From Bacillota bacterium (GTDB lineage Bacteria; Bacillota; Clostridia; Christensenellales; UMGS416): a stretch of 34,665 nucleotides of DNA. The stretch covers positions 1 to 34,665 of the forward strand of contig JAEZSC010000159.1 in assembly GCA_023422005.1 (NCBI GenBank). The letters run 5' to 3'. Below are positions 16,662 through 24,845 of the stretch, piece by piece. Every line of letters begins with the position of its first letter. The stretch's first letter is position 1. The translations under genes and the position numbers were made by a program. Below the pieces are notes generated by a model that was given only the letters and a program-made list of their open reading frames with translations, made no database searches and was not told the DNA's origin.

Positions 16662-17471
16662 ATGGTCTTGCTTAGCGTGGCGGCGGCCGACCGGACCTTC
16701 TTTGAATGGGTCGGCTATTTCCTGCAGAACAACTGGCAGCAGTTCCTTTTCGGCACCGGCAACACGATGCTGATCGCGCTGACCGGCACGATCCTGGGCT
16801 TTTTGATCGGCCTGGTTATCGGCATGATCCGCACGATTCCCGAAAGACACGACGAAGGCTGGGTCAGCAAGGTTGTACGAAAGATTGTCACCTTCCTGCT
16901 GGTCGCCTATATCGAGGTGTTCCGCGGCACGCCGATGATGGTGCAGGCCATCCTTATTTTCTACGGCATCCCGATGCTGTTCCCCGGCGTATTCCTGCCG
17001 GTGATTCCAGCGGGCATCCTGATCATCTCCATCAACACCGGAGCCTATCTGGCAGAGATCGTGCGCGGCGGCATATTGGCCGTGGACAAGGGCCAGTTCG
17101 AGGCCGCCCACACCGTAGGCATGACCCACACGCAGACGATGCTGCATGTGGTGCTGCCACAGGCGCTGCGCTCCATACTGCCGGCGCTGGGCAACGAGTT
17201 CGTCATCAACATCAAGGACTCCTCGGTGCTCAACGTCATAAGCGTTGTGGAACTGTTCTTCGCATCCAGATCCGTCGCGGGCACCTATTACCGGTATTTT
17301 GAGGTGTTCCTGATCACATGCGGCATCTATTTCGTGTGCACGTTCGCGGTGACACGGCTGCTGCGGCTGGTCGAGCGCAAGCTGGAAGGCCCCAAAAACT
17401 TCACGATCCACGGCTCGCAGACAACGGTGGATTCCGAGCTTCGCATACGGGGAGGTGGCGGCATTGGCTGA
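16662..17471 (+). CDS. Polar amino-acid ABC transporter permease (HisM/GlnP type)
   Basis: The 269-residue membrane protein carries the typical segments of His/Glu/Gln/Arg permeases: NTMLIALTGTILGFLIGLVIGMIRT, VAYIEVFRGTPMMVQAILIFYGIP, and the EAA loop GQFEAAHTVGMTHTQTMLHVVLPQALR, followed by LGNEFVINIKDSSV. The FRGTPMMVQ motif is diagnostic. It probably forms a homodimeric pore because no second permease gene is present. A CAGGAG site precedes the ATG. The end overlaps the ATPase gene by 8 bases. Confidence 0.94.
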   Translation: MVLLSVAAADRTFFEWVGYFLQNNWQQFLFGTGNTMLIALTGTILGFLIGLVIGMIRTIPERHDEGWVSKVVRKIVTFLLVAYIEVFRGTPMMVQAILIFYGIPMLFPGVFLPVIPAGILIISINTGAYLAEIVRGGILAVDKGQFEAAHTVGMTHTQTMLHVVLPQALRSILPALGNEFVINIKDSSVLNVISVVELFFASRSVAGTYYRYFEVFLITCGIYFVCTFAVTRLLRLVERKLEGPKNFTIHGSQTTVDSELRIRGGGGIG

Positions 17472-18207
17472 CAGGGAGAAGATCATCGACGTGCGCCACC
17501 TGAGCAAGACTTTCGGCACGACCCAGGTGCTGCGGGACATCGACTTTTCGGTGAGCCGCGGAGAGGTCGTATGCATCATCGGCTCGTCGGGATCGGGCAA
17601 GAGCACGCTGCTGCGCTGCATCAACCTGCTGGAGATGCCCAGCGGCGGTGAGATACTGTACCGCGGGCAGAACATACTGGGCAGCCACATGCCCGTCAAC
17701 GTCTACCGCACCAAGCTGGGCATGGTGTTCCAGCAGTTCAACCTTTTCAACAACATGACCGTGCTGGGCAACTGCATGGCCGGCCAGGTGCGCGTGCTCA
17801 AGCGATCCAAAGAGCAGGCGCGGGAGACGGCGATGAAGTATCTGGAGCTCGTAGGCATGGCACAGTTCATCCACGCAAAACCCCACCAGATCTCCGGCGG
17901 GCAGAAGCAGCGCGTGGCCATTGCCCGGGCGCTGTCCATGGAGCCAGACGCTTTGCTCTTCGACGAGCCCACCAGCGCCTTGGACCCGGAGATGGTCGGC
18001 GAAGTGCTCAAGGTTATGCGCGACCTGGCCAAGACCGGGCTTACGATGCTGGTGGTGACCCACGAGATGATGTTTGCCAAGGACGTCGCCAACCGTGTGG
18101 TATTCATGGACGCCGGCGTCATCGTTGAGGATGACGCGCCGGAGGTCATCTTCAACAACCCCAAGCAGGAAAGGACGAGGACGTTCTTGAAGCGAGTGTT
18201 GGAATAA
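17464..18207 (+). CDS. Polar amino-acid ABC transporter ATP-binding protein (GlnQ/HisP type)
   Basis: The 247-residue ATPase shows Walker A IIGSSGSGKST, the Q-loop GMVFQQFNLFNNMTVLGN, signature ISGGQKQRVAIARALSM, Walker B ALLFDEPTSALDPE and the switch VVTHEMMFAKDVANRVVFMD. The FQQFNLFNNMT and THEM-FA stretches are typical of polar amino-acid importers. I chose TTG at 17464, with GGAGG at 17451-17455 eight bases upstream; an in-frame GTG at 17455 would have to use part of that site itself. The gene overlaps the permease and ends just before a strong terminator. Confidence 0.94.
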   Translation: MADREKIIDVRHLSKTFGTTQVLRDIDFSVSRGEVVCIIGSSGSGKSTLLRCINLLEMPSGGEILYRGQNILGSHMPVNVYRTKLGMVFQQFNLFNNMTVLGNCMAGQVRVLKRSKEQARETAMKYLELVGMAQFIHAKPHQISGGQKQRVAIARALSMEPDALLFDEPTSALDPEMVGEVLKVMRDLAKTGLTMLVVTHEMMFAKDVANRVVFMDAGVIVEDDAPEVIFNNPKQERTRTFLKRVLE

Positions 18208-18218
18208 CCAGAAAAACT

Positions 18219-18250
18219 ACGGGGCCGCATGCATGCGGCCCCGTTTTTAT
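18219..18250 (+). terminator. Rho-independent terminator after the amino-acid importer operon
   Basis: A perfect palindrome centred on CGCATGCATGCG, with arms ACGGGGCCGCATG and CATGCGGCCCCGT (18219-18244), is followed by a TTTTT run and ATTT. It begins 11 bp after the ATPase stop codon. Confidence 0.92.
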
Positions 18251-18291
18251 TTGGTCAGACCTTTTCTGATACCCGCACCTGTGGTACAGTG

Positions 18292-19188
18292 CTACCCCTT
18301 CTTGTATACCATGTTGGTGAAGCGCGGCCCCGGCACAAAACCGAGCCTTCTGTAAAGCGACTCGGCATTGTTGCCGACCGTCACTGCGAGCCGCATCGCT
18401 TTGCTGGTCTTGTGCGCCTCATTGAGGGCATGCTTCAGCATATACTCAGCCAGCCCTTTGTTCCTGTGCGCCGGCAAAACCGTGATGCTGCCGATGGACG
18501 AGAAGTCGTCCAGCGCGTCGTTCCTGCGATATGCCATGGCGCCCGCCTGGCAAAAGCCGACGATATCCGTGGAACCCTTGGCATAAACGATGCTGAACTG
18601 CTCCGTCGTGCCGGTCTCCTCGTAGATCCGAAAGACCTCGGCAATGTCTTTAGCCAGTTGTTCTTTATCCTCTTCTCCGAACAGCTCCCGGATGATTCCG
18701 CCCGCATATCCTTCGTGGTCAACCTGCACCAAGGCTGGAATATCCTCCCTGCTAGCCGTCCTACGCTCATATCCCTGCGGCGGCGCCACATCGAAAGGCT
18801 CTGTGGGCCGGCACATCATCCTGCGCATGCTGACGATGCGGCAGCCGAAGGACAGCAGCACGTCCATGTCGCGGTCCAGCATACCGATCAAGCGCACCGG
18901 GCCGCCGGTCTGCGCCGCCATGTGATGGAGGATCGCTTTCCAGAAGAAGACCCGGTCCTCAAACGGCGCGACCAAAAATGGCCAGATCACGGAATCGCCT
19001 TCCAGAATCGCACCGCCTACCTTGCGTCCATCCAGCAGCACCCAGAAGCAGTTGTCCGTCCAGGTCGTGTCGTTCAGCCGCAGCTTCCAGTCGTACCACA
19101 GCTCGATATCCGCGTCGGCGTAGATCGCCTGGAATACGGAGAAATGGTGCTTCTCCGCCCTTTCTATCGTGTAGCCCCGGCTCATCAT
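18292..19188 (-). CDS. GNAT-family N-acetyltransferase
   Basis: The 298-residue protein is long for a single GNAT. Its C-terminal half has the acetyl-CoA-binding core: SIGSITVLPAHRNKGLAEYMLKHALNEAH, then RLAVTVGNNAESLYRRLGFVPG. The N-terminal half (WVLLDGRKVGGAILEG, MLDRDMDVLLSFGCRIV) could be a degenerate second GNAT domain. The acceptor is unknown. The start is ATG at 19188 (or the adjacent ATG) with an AGAGGGA site upstream. It converges on the importer terminator. A radical SAM gene lies 18 bp upstream on the same strand and may be co-transcribed. Confidence 0.85.
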   Translation of the reverse strand: MMSRGYTIERAEKHHFSVFQAIYADADIELWYDWKLRLNDTTWTDNCFWVLLDGRKVGGAILEGDSVIWPFLVAPFEDRVFFWKAILHHMAAQTGGPVRLIGMLDRDMDVLLSFGCRIVSMRRMMCRPTEPFDVAPPQGYERRTASREDIPALVQVDHEGYAGGIIRELFGEEDKEQLAKDIAEVFRIYEETGTTEQFSIVYAKGSTDIVGFCQAGAMAYRRNDALDDFSSIGSITVLPAHRNKGLAEYMLKHALNEAHKTSKAMRLAVTVGNNAESLYRRLGFVPGPRFTNMVYKKG

Positions 19189-19206
19189 ACCAATTCCCTC
19201 TTTCCT

Positions 19207-20034
19207 TCAGTCAAACCTCTTCCGGTACCAGCACCTTTGGCACAGCGGCTCCACCGCCCGCCGCCTGGAGAAGCCATCGTAGATTGCCCGCGCCCGTGGG
19301 CCGTTCAGAATCTCATCCAATGGCTGTTCCAATATGTTGCCCAGCGCCAGAGCGCCATCGGCGTCCAGGCAGCAGGCCGTCACCGTGCCGTCGCTCAGGA
19401 TGGCCACCTGATCGCGCAGCGCCCGGCAAAAGGCGGTTTCACCGCTTTCTATGGCACACAATGAGGGCCAGTCAAAGGTTTCACCTTCATTTACCCAGAT
19501 TCCTTCACCCAATTTATATCCGTTCCGATCCCGCTGCAGCGGCGTCGGCACACCGAAGAACGCGGCGATGCGCCCAATGCGCCCGGCGTTGGCGGCGGCG
19601 TCCTCCCGCAGATTCCACAGCCGCAGGCTTATGAGCACCGGCCGGGACGCCCTCAGCGCCGCCACGGCTTCCAGCGTTTCGGTGAGCCAGCGGTCATCAG
19701 TGCTCTGGTCGCTGTGCAGCGAAAGGTTGACCTGGCGCAGCGCGGGGCTGGCCATGAGCACCGGCAGCCGCAGAGCCAGCAGGCGGCCGTTGGTCGTCAG
19801 GTTCACCGGGAAGCCGGCGTCGCCCGCCATGCGCAGCAACTCACCCAATGACGGGTGCAGCAGCGGCTCGCCCATCACATGGAAATAAAGCTGCCTCGCC
19901 CGCCCCTTGAGCTGCGACAGCACCCGCCCGAACTCCGCTTCCGACAGGAAGCGGGGCGCGCGGGCGGTGCCGGGGCAAAAAGGACAAGCGAGGTTGCAAA
20001 CGTTTGTGATCTCGATGTATGCCTTATTGAACAC
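19207..20034 (-). CDS. Radical SAM protein with SPASM-like C-terminus
   Basis: The 275-residue protein begins with the radical SAM 4Fe-4S motif CNLACPFC (C13, C17, C20). GEPLLHP and VNLTTNGRLL follow in the expected strand order of the TIM-barrel core. The C-terminal region has further cysteines (FCRALRDQVAILSDGTVTACC, then PLCQRCWYRKRF), resembling a SPASM domain that binds an auxiliary cluster. Such proteins modify peptides or proteins or activate other enzymes; no precursor peptide is evident nearby. The start is GTG at 20032-20034, chosen because the next codons reach the CxxxCxxC motif at the usual distance; no good ribosome binding site is visible. Confidence 0.85.
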   Translation of the reverse strand: MFNKAYIEITNVCNLACPFCPGTARAPRFLSEAEFGRVLSQLKGRARQLYFHVMGEPLLHPSLGELLRMAGDAGFPVNLTTNGRLLALRLPVLMASPALRQVNLSLHSDQSTDDRWLTETLEAVAALRASRPVLISLRLWNLREDAAANAGRIGRIAAFFGVPTPLQRDRNGYKLGEGIWVNEGETFDWPSLCAIESGETAFCRALRDQVAILSDGTVTACCLDADGALALGNILEQPLDEILNGPRARAIYDGFSRRRAVEPLCQRCWYRKRFD

Positions 20035-20129
20035 TTACAGCAGCACGACCTTACTCATGTGCAGGGCGGATTGGTCCGCTCCTGATGCGGTGGTGATTCG
20101 ACGCCATCCGCCGGGTTCCTGCTTTATAA

Positions 20130-20213
20130 ACCGCGGCATCAGTCCTCAAGGAAGAGAGCTCCATCACCTATGAGGACTTTGCGGCTATGGAAATGCCGGA
20201 GTTTAGTAGATAA
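20130..20213 (+). other. 27-codon open remnant without start codon, in an otherwise empty 249-bp gap
   Basis: Between the radical SAM start (20034) and the amidase start (20284) there is no gene. A plus-strand frame after a TAA at 20127-20129 encodes LKEESSITYEDFAAMEMPEF near its end and stops at 20211-20213. Its protein-like composition could mean the tail of a decayed gene, but no family is recognisable and it may be chance. Confidence 0.25.
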
Positions 20214-20283
20214 GATTATGCGAAAAGCGTGCAAGCACTCCCACGCATATCCTGTTACCAAACGATGATAGCAGGAGGACACT

Positions 20284-20787
20284 ATGCCTCGCGTTTTTAT
20301 ACAGAGCGCCTATGACCGCGCCGCCGCCGTGGCCTATGCCCACCGCTGGGCCTTTGGCCGCAACCCGCGCTATTATGACTTCGAAAAGCTGGGCGGCGAT
20401 TGCACGAACTTCGCATCGCAATGCCTGTACGCCGGCAGCGGCGTGATGCAGCCCGGTCAGCTGGGCTGGTATTATTACAACGCCAACAACCGCTCGGCTT
20501 CGTGGTCCGGCGTGGGATTTCTGCACGACTTCCTGGTGCGCAACCGCGGTTTGGGCCCCTATGCGGAGGAAGTACCGCTGGAACAGGTGCAGCCCGGGGA
20601 CATCATTCAGCTGGCCATCGGCCACCCGTGGTACCACCACTCGCCGGTCGTCGTGGAGGTGGGCTACCCCGTGACGCCGGAAACCGTGCTGATAGCCGCC
20701 CACACCTACGATTCCGACAACCGGCAGCTGTCCAGCTACCCCTACCACAAGATGCGCTGCCTGCACATCATTGGCGTCCGTCGGTAG
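20284..20787 (+). CDS. Amidase-like cysteine hydrolase (putative amidase domain family)
   Basis: The 167-residue protein matches the Bacillota putative amidase domain (an NlpC/P60-like fold): YDRAAAVAYAHRWAFGRNPRYYDF, then GGDCTNFASQCLYAGSG with the presumed nucleophile C40. WYYYNANNRSASW follows, then PGDIIQLAIG and the histidines in HPWYHHSPVVVE. The domain is usually the C-terminal part of secreted proteins; here it is almost the whole protein and lacks a signal peptide. It may therefore act in the cytoplasm or be released on lysis. A GGAGGAC site precedes the ATG. It is monocistronic and converges on the next gene with 10 bp between them. Confidence 0.85.
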   Translation: MPRVFIQSAYDRAAAVAYAHRWAFGRNPRYYDFEKLGGDCTNFASQCLYAGSGVMQPGQLGWYYYNANNRSASWSGVGFLHDFLVRNRGLGPYAEEVPLEQVQPGDIIQLAIGHPWYHHSPVVVEVGYPVTPETVLIAAHTYDSDNRQLSSYPYHKMRCLHIIGVRR

Positions 20788-20797
20788 CGATCACACG

Positions 20798-21292
20798 TTA
20801 CGCCAGGGGTGTGAGCTCCTGGCACAGCCAATGGTGATCAAAGCGGTCGACCTCAGCCACGGTGCAAAAGCCAGCCCGGCGATACAGCGCCAGCGCCGGC
20901 TGGTTGCCGGGGCTCACGAGGATGCGCATGGCGTCATGCCCCTTGCTCCGGGCAACGCAGATCGCATGGCCCAGCAGGCAGCGGCCAATGCCCTGTCCGC
21001 CGCGAGATGGCAAAACGCCGATACGCGCCAGCTCGCACGGGCGCTCCGCCGCGCTCCACGGTATGCCGTCGCCTATGAGTTCGCCGAAATCGCCCACCGA
21101 AACGGCGGCGATGATGTGCCCTCGCTCCCGCAGGCAGTACAGCCAGCCGTGGGCCACGTCGTCATCGTAGGTTTCCGACGTCGGGTAGTCCTGAGACCAT
21201 GTGCAGCCTGGCAGCGCCGTACACGCCCGGTACAGCGCCAGTACCGCCTCGCGGTCCGCCGGCGTGCCCGGCATAAAGGTCCAACTCTCCAT
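20798..21292 (-). CDS. GNAT-family N-acetyltransferase
   Basis: The 164-residue protein has a full GNAT fold: DREAVLALYRACTALPGCTW at the N-terminus and GHIIAAVSVGDFGE. The CoA-binding motif is ELARIGVLPSRGGQGIGRCLLGHAI, and ILVSPGNQPALALYRRAGFCTV closes the fold. The acceptor is unknown. I chose the ATG at 21290-21292 because GGAGG lies 8 bases upstream; an ATG five codons earlier overlaps that site. It is on the same strand as the transporter gene upstream, 44 bp away, and could share its transcript. Confidence 0.88.
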   Translation of the reverse strand: MESWTFMPGTPADREAVLALYRACTALPGCTWSQDYPTSETYDDDVAHGWLYCLRERGHIIAAVSVGDFGELIGDGIPWSAAERPCELARIGVLPSRGGQGIGRCLLGHAICVARSKGHDAMRILVSPGNQPALALYRRAGFCTVAEVDRFDHHWLCQELTPLA

Positions 21293-21336
21293 GCGGCATT
21301 CCTCCATCCATCCATTTTACAGAAGCTGTGACGGCG

Positions 21337-22194
21337 CTATACCGACAGCAAGACAATACCGGCCAACCCCACCAGCAGCGAAACCAGCCCTCGAACACGG
21401 AAGGGTTCCCGGTACAGCACCAAAGACACAACCCACGTGAGCGCCACCAGCGCACCGGTGATGCTCGGGAAGGCCACCACCGCGGGGATTGTACGCAGAG
21501 CCATCATGACCGCGGCATTGCCCGCCAGCGTGCCAGCGCCCAGGGCGGCGCTCAACGCCGGCAGCCACGGGCTGCGCCACGGCGCCAGGCTGAGCCGCCG
21601 GCGGGCGGTCTGCCCCAGCAGCAGCGCCCAAAAGCACAGCGCCGCCACCAAAAAGCCGTAGAACTGAAAGCTCCAATCGTCCCCCGCGCCCAGCCATGCG
21701 CCCTGGGCCTTTTGCAGCACAGACAGCATACCGTTGCACACCATCATCAGCAGCGCCAGCCGCACCCAGCGGCCGCTGGGCCGCTGCGAGCCACCGCCCC
21801 GGCTGCTCAGCACGACCACCGACAGCACGCACAGCAGCCCCGCGGCCTTGGAAAGCGTGATCGCCTCGCCAAAGAACAGCGCGCCCACCGCCACCGGCAG
21901 CAGCACCGAAAGGCCCACGAACAGAGATGTCAGGGAAAGCGGACCCTCGCGCATGCACTTGACCATCAGTGCGATCGTCGCGGCGAAATCCACACCGAAG
22001 AGCGCGGCCAGCAGCAGCGTGCGCGGGTCGCGCAGCGCCCAGCTTCCGAAAATGGCCAGGACCAGCGGGATCAGCGACAAACCGATGGCGCTGTACAGAT
22101 AGGTGCCCGCCGGCGCGGGGTCGAAGCGGCGGGCCATCTCCTTGTTGGCCAGGGCTTGCACCAGAAAGGAAAATACGGCGGCTACAATTAGCAT
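21337..22194 (-). CDS. DMT-superfamily (EamA-like) transporter
   Basis: The 285-residue hydrophobic protein has about ten membrane segments in two similar halves, as in EamA-type drug/metabolite transporters. Examples are LLLAALFGVDFAATIALMVKCM, LSLTSLFVGLSVLLPVAVGALFFGEAI and the matching second half TIPAVVAFPSITGALVALTWVVSLVLYREPF. The motif of a small turn followed by FGE or YRE is the usual EamA pattern. It exports or imports an unknown metabolite. A TGAGGAC site is placed just before the ATG at 22192-22194. Repeat copy C lies 54 bp upstream. Confidence 0.87.
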   Translation of the reverse strand: MLIVAAVFSFLVQALANKEMARRFDPAPAGTYLYSAIGLSLIPLVLAIFGSWALRDPRTLLLAALFGVDFAATIALMVKCMREGPLSLTSLFVGLSVLLPVAVGALFFGEAITLSKAAGLLCVLSVVVLSSRGGGSQRPSGRWVRLALLMMVCNGMLSVLQKAQGAWLGAGDDWSFQFYGFLVAALCFWALLLGQTARRRLSLAPWRSPWLPALSAALGAGTLAGNAAVMMALRTIPAVVAFPSITGALVALTWVVSLVLYREPFRVRGLVSLLVGLAGIVLLSV

Positions 22195-22247
22195 ATGTCC
22201 TCACAAAAACAGTTTATATCCATATGGGCCAGAGGAATCATAACGTG

Positions 22248-22381
22248 GTTTGGCTGCTGTGGCAAGGACTTGGAGAAAGGATTTCGCACCTTCGGGTGCG
22301 ACCAAAGGGCTTTCCGGTCGCCCTTTGGAAACCTTCGGCCACCATCTATTAATTATGTATGTGTGGAACAGGCAGCGCAAC
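22248..22381 (-). repeat. Structured intergenic repeat family I, copy C
   Basis: Read on the minus strand, the core (22272-22345) repeats copies A and B. It has the invariant stem CCAAAGGGC/GCCCTTTGG and a second stem that is CGCACC/GGTGCG (22285-22300) instead of CGCGCC/GGCGCG, which changes both sides of one base pair. The outer arms, GTTTGGCTGCTG (22248-22259) and CAGGCAGCGCAAC (22369-22381), still form an imperfect inverted repeat but have diverged from those of A and B. It lies between glnN and the DMT transporter gene, in their sense orientation. Confidence 0.8.
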
Positions 22382-22395
22382 TATTTTGCATATTA

Positions 22396-22418
22396 CCTCT
22401 CCCCCTCTGGGGGAGAGG
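22396..22418. repeat. Perfect 10-bp hairpin in the glnN-DMT gap
   Basis: CCTCTCCCCC (22396-22405) and GGGGGAGAGG (22409-22418) flank TCT. A further GGGAGAGAGGG follows at 22421-22431. The rest of the 477-bp gap between 22194 and 22672 holds the repeats listed separately and no supportable gene. Confidence 0.55.
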
Positions 22419-22570
22419 CTGGGAGAGAGGGCTTCGCAGGACGAGTAAGCCCATTGCCGACGGACGGTTCATCCGGCCGGAGGAAACGAACATCCAGAAA
22501 GAACCGCCCACAAAACCCCGCCGCAGCGGCCTCGTTCCCTATCATCCGAGCATGTGACGGACAACGGAAA

Positions 22571-22602
22571 GCCCGCCTGCCGACGGTTATCGGCAGGCGG
22601 GC
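22571..22602 (-). terminator. Strong hairpin, probable glnN terminator
   Basis: GCCCGCCTGCCGA (22571-22583) and TCGGCAGGCGGGC (22590-22602) form a perfect 13-bp stem with a 6-base loop, 70 bp beyond the glnN stop. On the minus strand it is followed by TTTCCGTT, a weak T-tract. Confidence 0.7.
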
Positions 22603-22628
22603 AACGAGAGCTATGAACAAGCCGTCTG

Positions 22629-22659
22629 AATCGCCAAGGCGCAACAGCGCCGCTGGCGA
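22629..22659. repeat. Hairpin repeat family II, short copy
   Basis: TCGCCA and TGGCGA (22631-22636 with 22654-22659) enclose GGCGC-AACA-GCGCC, forming a nearly continuous stem. The sequence is shared with the outer parts of 5533-5610. It ends 12 bp past the glnN stop codon, the same position relative to a minus-strand gene as the long copy. Confidence 0.7.
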
Positions 22660-22671
22660 CTGTTTCACGTC

Positions 22672-24774
22672 CTAGACGTGAAACAGCAACTCGCCGTAGG
22701 TCGGGAACGGCCAGATGGAAGCGTCCACCTTGGTCTCCAGCATGTCAGCCACTTCGCGGACCTTTTCCACCTTGGTGAACACCTGGTCGCGATAATACTT
22801 GGCCTGCTTGAGCGCGTCGCCGTGCATGGCATCAGCGCTGGCGGCGGCCTTGCCCAGGGCGGTCACGGCTTCCTTGAGGGCGGTGTAGCCTTCGCTCAGG
22901 TCTGCCAGCACGGCGGACACGGCGGTCGGATCGCTGCCGGCGGCCTTGAGGGCGGCCACGGTGCTGGCCACTTCCTTCACCTGGCGTAGCACGGCGGGCA
23001 GGATGGAGCGGTTGGCCATCTCCAGCGCGGTGAGCGCCTCGATGTTGATGGTCTTGATATAGTGCTCCAGCATGATTTCATAACGGGACTTGGTCTCCAC
23101 CGCGCTTAGCACACCATGCTTGGCCAGCACCTCGACGTTCTTGTCTACCAGCAGCTCGCCAATGGCGTCCACGGTGTTGCGAATGTTCTTAAGGCCGCGC
23201 TTGGCCGCCTCGCGCACCCATTCAGGCGCGTAGTTGTTGCCGTTGAATACAATGCGCTTGTGGTTGACGACGGTCTCTTTGACGATGGCGCCAACCTCGG
23301 CGGTGAAGTCTCCGGCCTGCTCCAGGCGGTCGGCGAACTGGCTTAACATCTCCGCGACGATCGTGTTGAGCACGATGTTGGGCATGGCGATGGACGACGA
23401 GGAGCCCACGCTGCGGAACTCGAACTTGTTGCCGGTGAAGGCGAAGGGCGAGGTGCGGTTGCGGTCGGTGTTGTCCAGCGGCAGCGGCGGCAGCGTGGTC
23501 ACGCCGATGGTCAGGTGAGAGCTGTTGCCATTGGTGCGGGCGTTGCCGGTCTCGATCTGATCCAGCACGGCGGTCAGCTCGTCGCCCAGGAAGGCGCTGA
23601 TGATGGCCGGCGGCGCTTCGTTGGCGCCCAGGCGGTGATCGTTGCCGGGCGTGGCAATGGACACGCGCATGAGGCCCTGATACTCATCCACAGCCTTGAG
23701 GACAGCGGCCAGGAACAGCAGGAACTGGGCGTTGTCGCAGGGCGTGTAGCCGGGGTTGAGCAGGTTGTGGCCGGAATCGGTGTTCATGGACCAGTTGTTG
23801 TGCTTGCCGCTCCCATTGATGCCGGCGAAGGGCTTCTCATGCAGCAGGCAGACCAGGCCGTGCTTGTCGGCGAGCTTACGCATCATTTCCATGGTGATGT
23901 GGTTCTGATCCGTGGCGATGTTTGTAGCGGCAAAAATCGGGGCCAGCTCATGCTGGGCGGGGGCAACCTCGTTGTGCTTGGTGCGAGCGGTGACGCCCAG
24001 CTTCCAGAGCTCCGCGTCCAGCTCATGCATGAAAGCGGCGACGCGGGGCTTCAGCACACCGAAATACTGATCTTCCATCTCCTGTCCCTTGGGGGGCTTG
24101 GCGCCGAACAGCGTGCGGCCGGTAAACAGCAGGTCGGGGCGCTTGAGGAAGAGGCCCTTGTCCACCAGGAAGTACTCCTGCTCAGGACCCATGGATGTGA
24201 ACACACGGCGGGTCTCGGTGTCGCCGAACAGGCGCAGGATGCGCAAAGCCTGCTTGCTCAGGGCTTCCGTGGAGCGCAGCAGCGGGGTCTTCAGGTCCAG
24301 CGCTTCGCCGGTGTAAGAGCAGAAGGCCGTGGGGATGTACAGCGTGCCGTCCTTTACATAAGCAGGCGACGTTACATCCCAAGCGGTGTAGCCGCGGGCT
24401 TCAAAGGTGGAGCGCAGGCCGCCGGAGGGGAAGCTGGACGCGTCGGGTTCGCCCTTGATGAGTTCCTTGCCGGAGAACTCGGTGAGCGCCGTGCCGTCGC
24501 CCTGGGGAGCGATGAAGGCCTCATGCTTCTCGGCGGTAATGCCGGTGAGCGGCTGAAACCAATGGGTGAAGTGGGTCGCGCCCAGCTCGATGGCCCAATC
24601 TTTCATGGTGGCGGCTACGGTCTCGGCGATGGCCGGGTCCAGTGCTGTGCCCTCATCCAGCGTCTTTTTCAGCGACTTGAAGATGTTCTTGGGCAGGCGT
24701 TCACGCATAACCGCCTCGTTGAACACGTGGCTCCCGAAGGTTTGCGCCAGGTTTTGAGATTCCGTGAGTGCCAT
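22672..24774 (-). CDS. glnN: Type III glutamine synthetase GlnN
   Basis: This 700-residue enzyme is the large dodecameric GSIII form, unrelated in length to the GSI at 31495. It contains the GSIII N-terminal part (QTFGSHVFNEAVMRERLPK) and SFPSGGLRSTFEARGYTAWD. The catalytic barrel segments are MGPEQEYFLVDKGLF, TKHNEVAPAQHELAPIF, INGSGKHNNWSMNTDSG and GNDHRLGANEAPPAII, followed by NRTSPFAFTGNKFEFRSVGSS. It makes glutamine from glutamate, ammonia and ATP. I chose the ATG at 24772-24774, about 7 bases after GGGGA; an ATG two codons earlier abuts that site. The leader carries a promoter and an intrinsic terminator before the start codon, so expression is probably set by antitermination. Confidence 0.95.
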   Translation of the reverse strand: MALTESQNLAQTFGSHVFNEAVMRERLPKNIFKSLKKTLDEGTALDPAIAETVAATMKDWAIELGATHFTHWFQPLTGITAEKHEAFIAPQGDGTALTEFSGKELIKGEPDASSFPSGGLRSTFEARGYTAWDVTSPAYVKDGTLYIPTAFCSYTGEALDLKTPLLRSTEALSKQALRILRLFGDTETRRVFTSMGPEQEYFLVDKGLFLKRPDLLFTGRTLFGAKPPKGQEMEDQYFGVLKPRVAAFMHELDAELWKLGVTARTKHNEVAPAQHELAPIFAATNIATDQNHITMEMMRKLADKHGLVCLLHEKPFAGINGSGKHNNWSMNTDSGHNLLNPGYTPCDNAQFLLFLAAVLKAVDEYQGLMRVSIATPGNDHRLGANEAPPAIISAFLGDELTAVLDQIETGNARTNGNSSHLTIGVTTLPPLPLDNTDRNRTSPFAFTGNKFEFRSVGSSSSIAMPNIVLNTIVAEMLSQFADRLEQAGDFTAEVGAIVKETVVNHKRIVFNGNNYAPEWVREAAKRGLKNIRNTVDAIGELLVDKNVEVLAKHGVLSAVETKSRYEIMLEHYIKTINIEALTALEMANRSILPAVLRQVKEVASTVAALKAAGSDPTAVSAVLADLSEGYTALKEAVTALGKAAASADAMHGDALKQAKYYRDQVFTKVEKVREVADMLETKVDASIWPFPTYGELLFHV

Positions 24775-24794
24775 TTTCATTCCCCTTTCCAAAT

Positions 24795-24834
24795 AAAAAA
24801 AGCGCTTCAACAAACGTTGAAACGCCTTTGTTTC
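24795..24834 (-). promoter_or_regulatory. glnN leader: intrinsic terminator with overlapping alternative hairpin
   Basis: On the minus strand GCGTTTCAAC (24825-24816) pairs with GTTGAAGCGC (24811-24802), including one G-T pair, around a 4-base loop. Seven T follow (24801-24795). This complete terminator lies between the promoter and the glnN ribosome binding site. A competing hairpin, GAAAC-AAAGGC-GTTTC (24834-24819), takes up the 5' arm of the terminator. Its six-base loop has A at position 1 and G at position 4, as in the loops bound by ANTAR antiterminators. Confidence 0.75.
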
Positions 24835-24845
24835 TAAACGCCGCC

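Noticed and set aside
23515..24837. A 440-codon plus-strand frame
   Set aside because: Antisense to glnN, which has unmistakable glutamine synthetase motifs; the frame is a compositional shadow.
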